Assembly: GCA_019057795.1 (NCBI GenBank)
Contig: JAHLWS010000074.1
Location: forward strand, 1-64,000
DNA from: Promethearchaeota archaeon
Lineage (GTDB): Archaea > Asgardarchaeota > Lokiarchaeia > Sigyniarchaeales > SOKP01
Direction of reading: 5' to 3'
Length of the DNA stretch: 64,000 nucleotides
The notes under the pieces were generated by a model. That model was given only the letters and a program-made list of their open reading frames with translations. It was not told where the DNA came from and searched no databases. Position 1 is the first letter of the stretch. Every line of letters begins with the position of its first letter. A program made the translations under genes and the position numbers. Of the stretch, positions 48,452 to 55,897 are shown piece after piece.

Positions 48452-48457
48452 TACTCC

Positions 48458-48471
48458 TTTTTTTTATATAA
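48458..48471 (+). promoter_or_regulatory. T tract (terminator) overlapping TATA box
   Basis: Eight T followed by TTTTATATAA lie 7 bp after the giant gene. The T tract can terminate it, and the TATA box would start a transcript near 48,496 for the LRR gene at 48,514. A GGTGAT motif at 48,494-48,499 is its possible ribosome site, at a rather long spacing of 14. Confidence 0.45.
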
Positions 48472-48513
48472 GAATAAGAAATTCTTTTTTATTGGTGATA
48501 AAAAATTCATATT

Positions 48514-49434
48514 ATGTCGGAAGAACATTATTATTGGAACGAAATATTTTTTGAAAAATGCGGCATTGTATTATCAGAATATCAAAACGATAGAAACATG
48601 CTAAATAAAGCGATTTTAGAGAGACATTTAGACGATCTTATTAATCTTGCAAACAGGTCAGGCGATATATCCGCCCATCAGACGCTTACGGTTTTAATCC
48701 TTCAAGTAGGCGCGAAATTGCCGAACGATTTAAAAGAGAAAGTCTTAGAATCTTTAGAGTGGGAAAACGACAACAAAAGATATCACTGGTCTTCTTTCGT
48801 TGTTAACGTTAGAAAAGTTTATTTAGAAGATTTCAGGCAAAAAATTCTTAGTTACAGAAATAATAACATATCTTTTTTAATTAATCTAAGAAGAATCCAC
48901 GACGATAAGAAATTAGAAAAGACATTAATAGGCTTAGAACAGCTTAACTCTTTCTCAAGGTTAAGAACATTCGAAAAGATAGATTATATAAATTTGGATA
49001 GTTGTAGATTGGCCGACATGCCCGAAGAAGTATTTAGGTTTTCAAATCTTTCTGCTTTAAGCTTAGATAATAATTTCCTAACCACATTGCCGGACTCAAT
49101 AATAAATTTACATAATTTAAAAAAATTGTATTTAATAAACAATAAGATTAAAATCCTTCCATCTAGTATAGGAAGTTTAACTTCATTGGAATCGATTTAT
49201 TTGTCCTATAATCAGATAGAAAGTTTACCCTCTTCACTTGGAAATCTTAAGAATCTTAGATCGTTATATTTAAATAATAACAATTTAAAGTCAATTCCAG
49301 ATACATTCAGAACTTTAAATTTGAATATCTTTAATTTGCGAAATAATCGTATAAAAGATATTCCTGTTTTTTTAAAGGAGAGTTCTAAATATAAAAAAGT
49401 ATTTTCTACTAAAGCTTTCTTAAACAAAGAATAA
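48514..49434 (+). CDS. Leucine-rich-repeat protein
   Basis: 306 residues from the ATG at 48,514. Residues 1-130 are helical and unrecognised (LNKAILERHLDDLINLANRS, LPNDLKEKVLESLEW). From about 155 to 290 there are about six 23-residue LRRs of the LxxLxLxxNxLxxLP type, e.g. LKKLYLINNKIKILPSSIGS and LRSLYLNNNNLKSIPDTF. It has no signal peptide or TM, so it is cytosolic. Such LRRs mediate protein binding. It follows the giant gene by 62 bp with its own TATA-like box, so co-regulation is possible but not shown. If the giant protein's nuclease acts as a toxin, this is the nearest gene that could be a partner or antidote; that is only a positional guess. Confidence 0.8.
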   Translation: MSEEHYYWNEIFFEKCGIVLSEYQNDRNMLNKAILERHLDDLINLANRSGDISAHQTLTVLILQVGAKLPNDLKEKVLESLEWENDNKRYHWSSFVVNVRKVYLEDFRQKILSYRNNNISFLINLRRIHDDKKLEKTLIGLEQLNSFSRLRTFEKIDYINLDSCRLADMPEEVFRFSNLSALSLDNNFLTTLPDSIINLHNLKKLYLINNKIKILPSSIGSLTSLESIYLSYNQIESLPSSLGNLKNLRSLYLNNNNLKSIPDTFRTLNLNIFNLRNNRIKDIPVFLKESSKYKKVFSTKAFLNKE

Positions 49435-49497
49435 GAAATCCTTCCATGTGTTAAATGTTGCTCATATATTAATATTGATTTTAGGCGTAGTTCTGCT

Positions 49498-49923
49498 TTA
49501 CTTAGGATATTTTAATATCTTTCCTTGATAACTTTCATCCGCTTCTATGTATATTTTTGACGTATTTGAAATTAGAATATATCCCTGTTCAATTTTGTTT
49601 TTATTATGCAAAAAATCATCAAAATTTAATTCAGGAAAGTTTTTCTTACAAATCTCTATAACTGATTCACTTTGAGGGAGCTTTAGATTTTCTTGGACAT
49701 AATTAATTTCTAATTCTCTTTCAAATCCAAAAATTTCTAATTGTTTTTGAAACTGGTCAATAATAAAGGAATCTTTTCTAGGTAAATTAGAAATAATTGA
49801 AGATTTTTCACTGAATTTTAATAATTGAAGATTTATTAAATTGAAATAACGTGGTTCTGGAAGTAATAAAACTTCTTCGTGATTTAATTCAGTTCGAATT
49901 AAGTTATCAAGACAAATGAACAT
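49498..49923 (-). CDS. Hypothetical protein sharing a segment with the adjacent kinase
   Basis: 141 residues from the ATG at 49,923. It is acidic, without TM, with mixed secondary structure (LLLPEPRYFNLINLQLLKFS, ESVIEICKKNFPELNFDDFL). The C-terminal ESYQGKI is identical to a segment of the histidine kinase 720 bp away, and 23 bases are shared exactly (49,515-49,537 with 50,231-50,253). The rest shows no clear kinase motif. It may be an independent small protein or a diverged remnant of a kinase duplication. It is read leftwards after the kinase, 236 bp apart. Function unknown. Confidence 0.5.
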   Translation of the reverse strand: MFICLDNLIRTELNHEEVLLLPEPRYFNLINLQLLKFSEKSSIISNLPRKDSFIIDQFQKQLEIFGFERELEINYVQENLKLPQSESVIEICKKNFPELNFDDFLHNKNKIEQGYILISNTSKIYIEADESYQGKILKYPK

Positions 49924-50159
49924 AATTATAATGTATTATTAACAAATAATAAGATTTCTCAATCATATTTTTTTCTTGCCCTATTTAAAAAACCTTATCA
50001 TTATTTGAGAATAACAAGCTTGTCCCTTTTATATAGTTCCAATTGAAACTTAAGATTGATTTTTCTAGTTTCTCTAATCTCATCTTCAAAGAATTTGCTA
50101 TTGTATTCTTAAAATCAATAAATTCAAGTTGATTCAGGGGCTTAAATCTTTCAAAAAAA

Positions 50160-51704
50160 TTACGCTTCTTTAATCATTACAATAAATTTACTACCTTTTG
50201 TATGATTCCCTTTAACTTTATCTTCGACCCATATCTTTCCTTGATAACTTTCAACCAACTTTCTTACTAATGACAAGCCTAAACCTAGCCTATTAAAACT
50301 ACTGTGTTCCAAAGTTCCCCTTCGAAAAATAGTGAATTTCTGAGCATCGGGTATTCCTAATCCGTTATCTATGAATTCTAATCTGATATAATTCATTTTA
50401 TCTTGAACTTCTTTTAAAACATTTACTTGGATTTCAATTATAGAGTTTCTATTGTGTTTCACCGCATTATGTAAGATATTTTCGATGACATCTTGTAAGA
50501 GACTATTTGCTTTAATATAAATCTCATCGGATTCTGTAATGCATTGCGAAACAATTTGTTTTTTTGGAAACATCTTACGAATATTATCTAAAGAGATATC
50601 AATTAGGTTACAAACATTAATCGGAGTAATTGTGTTCTCAATATCATTAATCGAAGATATTTTTCTAATATTTGAGACGAGTTTTGCTCCACGATTTACC
50701 TGATCTTCAATCATGTCATATAAATCTTCTAAACTTATTTGGGTTTGAGCATTTTTTAAGCTTAACTTACACAACTCGATTGAAGAGAGTATCCCTTGTA
50801 AGATGTTGCTTACATCGTGAGCAAACACATCTTTATAAAATTCTGCTCTATTATATGCGTCCTTATATTTCTTTTCTGATTTTTTAAGAATTTTTTCTGT
50901 TTTAATTCTTTCTGTGATATCTTCGTAAGTGCAAAGCAATCCAACAACTTTTTTCTTTATGTCATGTAAAGGGACCTTATTAGCATCAAGCCAAGCTTCT
51001 TTCCCATCTGCTTGGAGTTGAGGTAAAATTATGTGATATTCTGGCTTGTTAGTGTCCATGACTAATTGATCGATTTCAAAAAATGACTCTGCTTCCGAAA
51101 CTTTCCAAGGTAATTCATAATCTGTTTTATTTATTATCTCCTCGGGTGTACTAAGACCTGCAACTTTAGCAAAATTAGTATTACAACCCATATATGTAGA
51201 GTTAATATCCTTCCAAGAAATAAGTTGCGGAATATTATCTATTACTAACTGGAACATTTGTTTGTTTTCTCTTAATTCGCTTTCTATTCCTTTTTGATTC
51301 GTAATATCCCGTATTATCCCTATAAAGAAATTTGGTTCGTTTTTTTTATTTTTAATTAAACTTAAACTTAATTCTCCAATAAATCTCGAATCATTCGCTC
51401 CAGAGAAGTTATATTCTACCATTTTTAAAAACCCTTGATTTATGGCTTTTTCAAGATCTTCTTTAAATGGCTCTCGGTCTTCTGATATTACGAAATCTAT
51501 GATATTTTTTCCAATAAAATCTTCTATACTTTTTGTAGCATAAAAATTTTGTATGTTTCGTGAAATATTTATGATAATTCCTTCTAAATCTAGAATTACG
51601 ACTAAATCTGGGAATGTTTTCATTAAAGCATTGTATAAATCGATAATCATTTCGAATAGATTGTCAATTTCCATTCCATCCTTATTATCGTTGGAAAAAA
51701 CCAT
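50160..51704 (-). CDS. PAS-PAS sensor histidine kinase
   Basis: 514 residues, soluble: no TM or signal peptide. PAS domain 1 spans about 20-135 (FPDLVVILDLEGIIINIS...FFIGIIRDITNQK) and PAS domain 2 about 150-265 (FQLVIDNIPQLISWKDINST...VGLLCTYEDITER). The phospho-acceptor helix contains FAHDVSNILQGI with His296. The ATPase domain (about 385-512) shows the N box (ILHNAVKHN), G1 (DNGLGIPDA) and G2 (LGLGLSLVRKLV). It would sense a cytosolic signal and autophosphorylate. No response regulator is encoded in the window, so it is an orphan kinase, as is common in archaea. The start ATG at 51,704 has AGAGGT upstream. It is divergent from the ECF S-component gene. Confidence 0.9.
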   Translation of the reverse strand: MVFSNDNKDGMEIDNLFEMIIDLYNALMKTFPDLVVILDLEGIIINISRNIQNFYATKSIEDFIGKNIIDFVISEDREPFKEDLEKAINQGFLKMVEYNFSGANDSRFIGELSLSLIKNKKNEPNFFIGIIRDITNQKGIESELRENKQMFQLVIDNIPQLISWKDINSTYMGCNTNFAKVAGLSTPEEIINKTDYELPWKVSEAESFFEIDQLVMDTNKPEYHIILPQLQADGKEAWLDANKVPLHDIKKKVVGLLCTYEDITERIKTEKILKKSEKKYKDAYNRAEFYKDVFAHDVSNILQGILSSIELCKLSLKNAQTQISLEDLYDMIEDQVNRGAKLVSNIRKISSINDIENTITPINVCNLIDISLDNIRKMFPKKQIVSQCITESDEIYIKANSLLQDVIENILHNAVKHNRNSIIEIQVNVLKEVQDKMNYIRLEFIDNGLGIPDAQKFTIFRRGTLEHSSFNRLGLGLSLVRKLVESYQGKIWVEDKVKGNHTKGSKFIVMIKEA

Positions 51705-51841
51705 AGACAGAAATACCTCTTTTTTTAAAGAAAAAAATTCCTAATAATTATACTTCGATATTAAGAAATTATCTAAAAAAATAATAGAAATTGTTTAATT
51801 TATATGTTTCTTAGTGTCATTTTGTTTTAAGAGAAAACTTT

Positions 51842-51895
51842 TATATAAGATGAAAGTTGTATATAAGTTGAAAGTTATATATAAGTTGAAACTTA
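51842..51895 (+). promoter_or_regulatory. Three tandem 18-bp repeats, each with a TATA box
   Basis: TATATAAGATGAAAGTTG (51,842-51,859), TATATAAGTTGAAAGTTA (51,860-51,877) and TATATAAGTTGAAACTTA (51,878-51,895) are head-to-tail and nearly identical. Each begins with TATATAAG, a good archaeal TATA box. The last copy contains the inverted repeat AAGTT-GA-AACTT. Transcription from the last box would begin near 51,908, almost at the GTG at 51,909. The array may be a multi-site operator covering the promoter of the transporter gene. Confidence 0.75.
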
Positions 51896-51920
51896 TAAAC
51901 TTAAATAAGTGCTTAAAATA

Positions 51921-52538
51921 ATGGAGAGTAAAAGATCGAAAAGGAATCGGGATTTTCTTGGATATTATCTACCAAAAAATCCTTTTTCAATTGCTATCAC
52001 TAGCATTTTTGCTGCTCTTACATGTGTATTAACAATGCTTATTTCGATTCCTGTTCCAGCTACAGGAGGCTATATAAATATTGGAGACGTCGGAGTGATG
52101 TTAACAGCTTTAATATTTGGTCCGGTTATCGGTTCATTAGCTGGAGGAATTGGTTCCGCTCTAGCGGATATATTTCTAGGATATCCAATTTGGGCACCTG
52201 CCACATTTATCGTGAAAGGCTTGGAAGGGTTAATAGTTGGTTTAATTGCGAACCCAAGAAAAGTTCGTACTTACTTTAATTTCTATGATATCATTGCTGT
52301 TATTATTGGGGGTCTAACAATGGTTTTTGGTTATTTTATTGTTGAAGTGTTTATATTCAATTTTGGAATAGCAGCAGCTCTAGTTGAGCTCCCTGGAAAC
52401 TTATTTCAATCCATAATAGGGGCAATAATTTCAATAAGTTTCATAGTTGTATTGAGAATCGTAATTAAAATAAGCAATCCTCAAGTTTTTGATCTAATTT
52501 TCATCCCTATTGAGATTGATGAATTAGGATCCTCTTAA
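51921..52538 (+). CDS. ECF transporter S component (vitamin uptake)
   Basis: 205 residues from the ATG at 51,921. A GTG at 51,909 would add four residues and fits a leaderless transcript from the nearest TATA box. After a basic cytosolic N-terminus there are about six TM helices. The segments GGYINIGDVGVMLTALIFGP, GSLAGGIGSALADIFLGYPI and APATFIVKGLEGLIVGLIA are typical of S components in the riboflavin-type family (ECF-ribofla_trS). Such proteins bind a vitamin and use a shared ATPase/T-component module, which is not in this window. The substrate cannot be told from sequence; riboflavin or a related vitamin is the family default. The upstream triple repeat suggests tight transcriptional control. 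Confidence 0.8.
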   Translation: MESKRSKRNRDFLGYYLPKNPFSIAITSIFAALTCVLTMLISIPVPATGGYINIGDVGVMLTALIFGPVIGSLAGGIGSALADIFLGYPIWAPATFIVKGLEGLIVGLIANPRKVRTYFNFYDIIAVIIGGLTMVFGYFIVEVFIFNFGIAAALVELPGNLFQSIIGAIISISFIVVLRIVIKISNPQVFDLIFIPIEIDELGSS

Positions 52539-52539
52539 G

Positions 52540-53970
52540 TTAAAGGAGCGTAATAAGGATATCTAAAGCATCAAAAACTTTTTTACCTTTATTGGTAATA
52601 AAATATAAAACGATTTTTCCTTCTTTCTTACGAGAAATTAAACTATTCTCTTCTAACTTTTTTAAATGCTGATAAATTGCCGCTAAACTTATGTTTCCTA
52701 TTAATTCTTGAATTTTAGTACCACTTATTCCCTTAATGCTTGTTAAGGAAATTTGTGATAAAATTTTTAACTTAGTAATTATAATTGAACCCTTTCCAGT
52801 AGTTTTAGTTTGAGATGATATCGCTTCTAAGACATATGGTGCTTTTAATCCGCTTCCTGTGATTAAACATACTATTTTATCGTCAGAGTCGAATTTCTCT
52901 TCCTTATTCAAAATATGAACTGCTGCTAGTGTTAAAGCCGATGAGGGTTCCGCGAATATGCCCTCATTTCTGATAAGTTCGTCAATCGAATTTAAAATCA
53001 TACTTTCAGGAATAGCAATCACAGTACCTTTACTTTCTCTTATAAATCTAATGGCAAGCTCTTTATATAAAGGATCTTTTACCAAAACTCCTAATGCGTG
53101 CGATTTAGAATTCTTTTGTTTTGGCAATTTTTCTTGCTTTTTTCTAAAAAAGTCGTTTACTATTGGTGAGGAGAATTCTGATTGCACTCCAACTAATTTT
53201 GGTATTTGTTTAATTATATCACTCTCCTTAAGTTCATTAAAACCTTTCCATAAACTAACTAATAACTCTCCACTCCCCATTGGAATTAAAACCCAATCAG
53301 GAGGTCCCTTTTGCAAATAAATTTCAAATGCTATAGTTTTTTGAGCTTCTATCGTAAGAGGATTATATTCTGGAGTACCTTGATAATAAATATTATATTT
53401 TGGCTCTAAAGCGTGAATTATTGCGTCGTCAATTAAATCCCCCATTATTTCAATTCTTGAGTTGTAAGCTATCATCTGTGCTCTTTTTCCAGTATCAATT
53501 TCATTTGGAATAATATTTAGGCATTCAATTCCTTCTAATGAGGCATAAGCAGCGAGAGAAGCACCTTGATTACCGTTTGAGGCACAAATAACCCTTTGAT
53601 ACCCCCAACTTCGAGCATGTGAAATTAATAGAGCCCCAACACGATCTTTAAATGAGTTTGTTGGATTTATTGTTTCATCTTTAAAACTCAAATTACTTAG
53701 TTCTAATGTTTCACCGATTTGTTCAGAATCTTTACAAGGAGTTCCACCCTCTCCCAAAGTTACAAGAAATTTTTTATCAATCTCTGGTAAGGCGAAATAA
53801 AAATCCCAAAAATTATGGATTTGTTTAATTTTAAGAAAAGAGGTCTTGTAGTTGTTAATATTTGATTTAACCCAAAGTAAACCATTACAATCTGGACATC
53901 TGTATTCTATCGAGTCAAGATTATATTCCTTTTCACAATCAGTACAAATTAATGGAAGTGGTTCGCGCAT
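52540..53970 (-). CDS. Threonine synthase-like PLP enzyme fused to winged helix
   Basis: 476 residues. An N-terminal zinc ribbon (C9, C12, C25, C28: CTDC...CPDC) is usual in archaeal threonine synthases. The PLP-dependent fold follows, with TLGEGGTPC, the Schiff-base lysine K108 in TNSFKDR, ASNGNQGASLAAYA, and a phosphate loop TGSGLK near 375. This family converts O-phosphohomoserine to threonine, though cysteate synthase and other relatives look alike. From about 395 to the end is an extra winged helix (TKLKILSQISLTSIKGISGT...AAIYQHLKKLEENSLISRKK...LYFITNKGKKVFD), like ArsR/PadR regulators. The fusion suggests that the enzyme, or its ligand state, controls transcription, perhaps of its own operon. 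The start ATG has AAAGGT upstream. A TATATA box at about 54,013-54,020 fits. Confidence 0.85.
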   Translation of the reverse strand: MREPLPLICTDCEKEYNLDSIEYRCPDCNGLLWVKSNINNYKTSFLKIKQIHNFWDFYFALPEIDKKFLVTLGEGGTPCKDSEQIGETLELSNLSFKDETINPTNSFKDRVGALLISHARSWGYQRVICASNGNQGASLAAYASLEGIECLNIIPNEIDTGKRAQMIAYNSRIEIMGDLIDDAIIHALEPKYNIYYQGTPEYNPLTIEAQKTIAFEIYLQKGPPDWVLIPMGSGELLVSLWKGFNELKESDIIKQIPKLVGVQSEFSSPIVNDFFRKKQEKLPKQKNSKSHALGVLVKDPLYKELAIRFIRESKGTVIAIPESMILNSIDELIRNEGIFAEPSSALTLAAVHILNKEEKFDSDDKIVCLITGSGLKAPYVLEAISSQTKTTGKGSIIITKLKILSQISLTSIKGISGTKIQELIGNISLAAIYQHLKKLEENSLISRKKEGKIVLYFITNKGKKVFDALDILITLL

Positions 53971-54067
53971 AATAAATTACCTTTAAGGATTTATGACGAT
54001 TCCAAAATGATGGCTATATAAGTAATAATTGTTAATATGAGTTATTATATTTTTTTTATTTCTTAAA

Positions 54068-54092
54068 TTTACGATTGGTCGTAAAATTTATA
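54068..54092 (+). promoter_or_regulatory. Palindromic operator next to TATA box of the ZIP gene
   Basis: TTTACGA-TTGG-TCGTAAA (54,068-54,085) is a perfect 7-bp inverted repeat directly followed by ATTTATATT, a TATA element. Size and placement resemble DtxR/MntR-type operators, and a DtxR-family gene lies at the end of the same operon. Autoregulated metal control is the natural reading. Confidence 0.6.
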
Positions 54093-54145
54093 TTCAAGAA
54101 ATCATCATTTTAATAATTAATTTGGAATTATTTGGTGAATAGAAA

Positions 54146-54901
54146 ATTCTTATATGGATAATTTTATTTAGTATTTTAAGTAGTCTTGGAGCAATTTCAG
54201 CTGCCGCTATTTTTGTATTATTAGGAGAAAAAATCCAGAAATCATTAATCTCAATGTTGATCTCCTTTGCGACTGGAACTCTTCTCACAGCTGCATTGTT
54301 TGGGTTAATTCCAGAGGCAATAGAGAGCGCTGGCGGAGAATCACATACTGTAATGCTCTTTGTTTTAGGCGGAATTCTTTCGTTCTTTTTTCTTGAAAAA
54401 TTAATTATCTGGCGAAATTGTACTGACGAGGATTGCGACGTTCACTCAGCAGCGGGACCTATTGTACTGATAGGGGACGCTTTACATAACTTTATAGATG
54501 GAATTGTCATTGCAGCGGCTTTCCTTACAAGCTTTTCCGTAGGTATAGCTGTAGGTCTTGCAATAATTGCTCATGAAGTTCCTCAAGAGACAGGGGATTT
54601 TGGGATACTTTTGCACGGGGGGTTTTCTAAAAAGAAAGCATTCGCCTATAACGCTCTATCAAGTGTAACGACCATTCCTGCAGCAATTATTAGTTATTTT
54701 CTTTTAGGAGAGATCTCGTTTATCATACCATTTGCCCTTGCAATTTCAGCAGCAAGCTTTTTATACATCGCGTTATCAGATTTAACACCAGAGTTACATC
54801 AAAAGTGGGGATTTAAACACACATTAAAACAACTAACCCTAATCCTGGCTGGAGTGACAATGATGATTTTAATCATGGCTTCTATGAACCATAGTCATTA
54901 A
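54146..54901 (+). CDS. ZIP-family metal transporter
   Basis: About 251 residues. The frame is open from 54,143 (after a TAG), and the first ATG is only at 54,254, too late because codons 54,158-54,250 encode the expected first TM helix (IILFSILSSLGAISAAAIFV). No ATG, GTG or TTG precedes it, so the start is either ATT/ATA or hidden by a one-base indel: removing one T from AATTTTATT would join an ATG at 54,154 to this frame (MDNLFSILSS). ZIP signatures are clear: HNFIDGIVIAAAF and HEVPQETGDFGIL, which bind the transported Zn, Fe or Mn. About eight TM helices and a short CTDEDCDVH loop are seen. It imports divalent metal ions. A DtxR-type regulator follows by 37 bp. Confidence 0.85.
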   Translation: MLIWIILFSILSSLGAISAAAIFVLLGEKIQKSLISMLISFATGTLLTAALFGLIPEAIESAGGESHTVMLFVLGGILSFFFLEKLIIWRNCTDEDCDVHSAAGPIVLIGDALHNFIDGIVIAAAFLTSFSVGIAVGLAIIAHEVPQETGDFGILLHGGFSKKKAFAYNALSSVTTIPAAIISYFLLGEISFIIPFALAISAASFLYIALSDLTPELHQKWGFKHTLKQLTLILAGVTMMILIMASMNHSH

Positions 54902-54938
54902 TATATTGAAATATTGAAATAATAGCTAAAATTCTAAT

Positions 54939-55367
54939 ATGCAAGATTTAGATTATATTGTTGTTAAACTTTTGTATCGACAGAGAACTCCCTTAAAAAT
55001 CGGAAAGATAGCAAAAGAACTTAGAGTTCCTCATTCTACTTTAGGGAGTTGTATCACAAGATTAAAAAGAAAGGAAATCGTTAATTATGAAGCTTATCAC
55101 GAAGTAGAGTTGACCTCTAAAGGAAGAAATTTGGCTATAGAATTAATTAGGCACGCAAGGCTCATAGAAATGCTATTACATTACGAATTAGGGGTAAAAC
55201 CAGAACTTGCACATAGAGAAAGCGAAAAGTTAAATCTACTTTTTTCGTGTGAAACTATAAATAAAATTTGTAAGAAGTATGGACATCCCAAAAATTGCCC
55301 TTGCGGTGAAGAGATCTTAAGTTCAAGTCACTGTATATGTGAAACTGAGATGAAAAATAAAGGTTAA
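54939..55367 (+). CDS. DtxR/MntR-family metal-dependent regulator
   Basis: 142 residues. Residues 1-65 are a winged HTH (LKIGKIAKELRVPHSTLGSC...RLKRKEIVNYEAYHEVELTSKG). Residues 66-125 are the DtxR dimerisation and metal domain (RHARLIEMLLHYELGVKPELAHRESEKLNLLFSCETINKI...YGHPKNCPCG). The SH3-like third domain is absent, as in MntR. By position the His/Glu/His of the ancillary site are present, while the usual Cys/Glu/His of the second site seem changed to Glu/Asn/Leu; a C-terminal Cys cluster (CPCG...HCICE) may compensate. It probably represses the upstream ZIP gene via the palindrome at 54,068-54,085. Confidence 0.85.
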   Translation: MQDLDYIVVKLLYRQRTPLKIGKIAKELRVPHSTLGSCITRLKRKEIVNYEAYHEVELTSKGRNLAIELIRHARLIEMLLHYELGVKPELAHRESEKLNLLFSCETINKICKKYGHPKNCPCGEEILSSSHCICETEMKNKG

Positions 55368-55376
55368 AAAGCTGAA

Positions 55377-55856
55377 TTATTTTATTATTTCGTTTGAAGC
55401 GTAAGCAGTTAATATTTGGCCAAAAAATAAGTGATGGGAGGCCATACTTCCAGATTTACACGAATGAACAATTTTACACTCGTATGTTAATATGCAATCC
55501 TTAAGAGTAGGAACTTTTGTTCGTTTCCCTTCGATAGTTTCTAATCCCGTTTCCTTAAATTTATCAACATCCCTCCCTGATAATGAACCGGTAATGTCAA
55601 TTGTATCGGCTATTTTAGATGAAGGGATGTTAATCGTAAATTCTTGCACGCCTTCAGTTAGCAACTTGAAAGTATAACGAGAAGGTGATACTGCTATTGT
55701 TATCATGGGGAGCATCCAGAGTTCTCCAATTGTCTTCCATAGGAGTGCCATTACATTTATTTTTCCATTGGTATCCATAGAAACTACATGTGCGGCCCGA
55801 GACATAAAGAATTCCATATATTCATATGATCCAATTTCCCTCCTATTGTCGGTCAT
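55377..55856 (-). CDS. Flavin reductase-like FMN-binding protein
   Basis: 159 residues from the ATG at 55,856. It follows the flavin-reductase split-barrel pattern: N-terminal RAAHVVSMDTNGKINVMAL, MITIAVSPSRYTFKLLTEGV, EFTINIPSSKIADTIDITGSLSGRDVDKF, and TYECKIVHSCKSGSMASHHLFFGQI with the closing strand. These proteins bind FMN and reduce it or use it for electron transfer. It is cytosolic. It ends 9 bp from the convergent DtxR gene. Substrate and partners are not evident. Confidence 0.8.
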   Translation of the reverse strand: MTDNRREIGSYEYMEFFMSRAAHVVSMDTNGKINVMALLWKTIGELWMLPMITIAVSPSRYTFKLLTEGVQEFTINIPSSKIADTIDITGSLSGRDVDKFKETGLETIEGKRTKVPTLKDCILTYECKIVHSCKSGSMASHHLFFGQILTAYASNEIIK

Positions 55857-55897
55857 TTCATTCAGATTTTAATATAATTAAAGTAAATAAATAAGGT

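Noticed and set aside
45700..46158. Leftward 152-codon ORF inside the giant gene
   Set aside because: It is antisense to a clearly coding frame with strong domain evidence; openness comes from the codon bias of the sense strand.
46700..48451. Intein or splicing interpretation of the nuclease at the end of the giant protein
   Set aside because: No intein splice-junction blocks (N-terminal Cys/Ser block or C-terminal HN-C/S/T) are visible, and nothing of the host protein follows the nuclease.
51842..51920. Riboswitch ahead of the ECF transporter gene
   Set aside because: The predicted leader is too short or absent, and the region is explained by tandem TATA-containing repeats.
52958..53320. 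Rightward 120-codon ORF inside the threonine synthase-like gene
   Set aside because: Antisense shadow of a well-supported enzyme frame.
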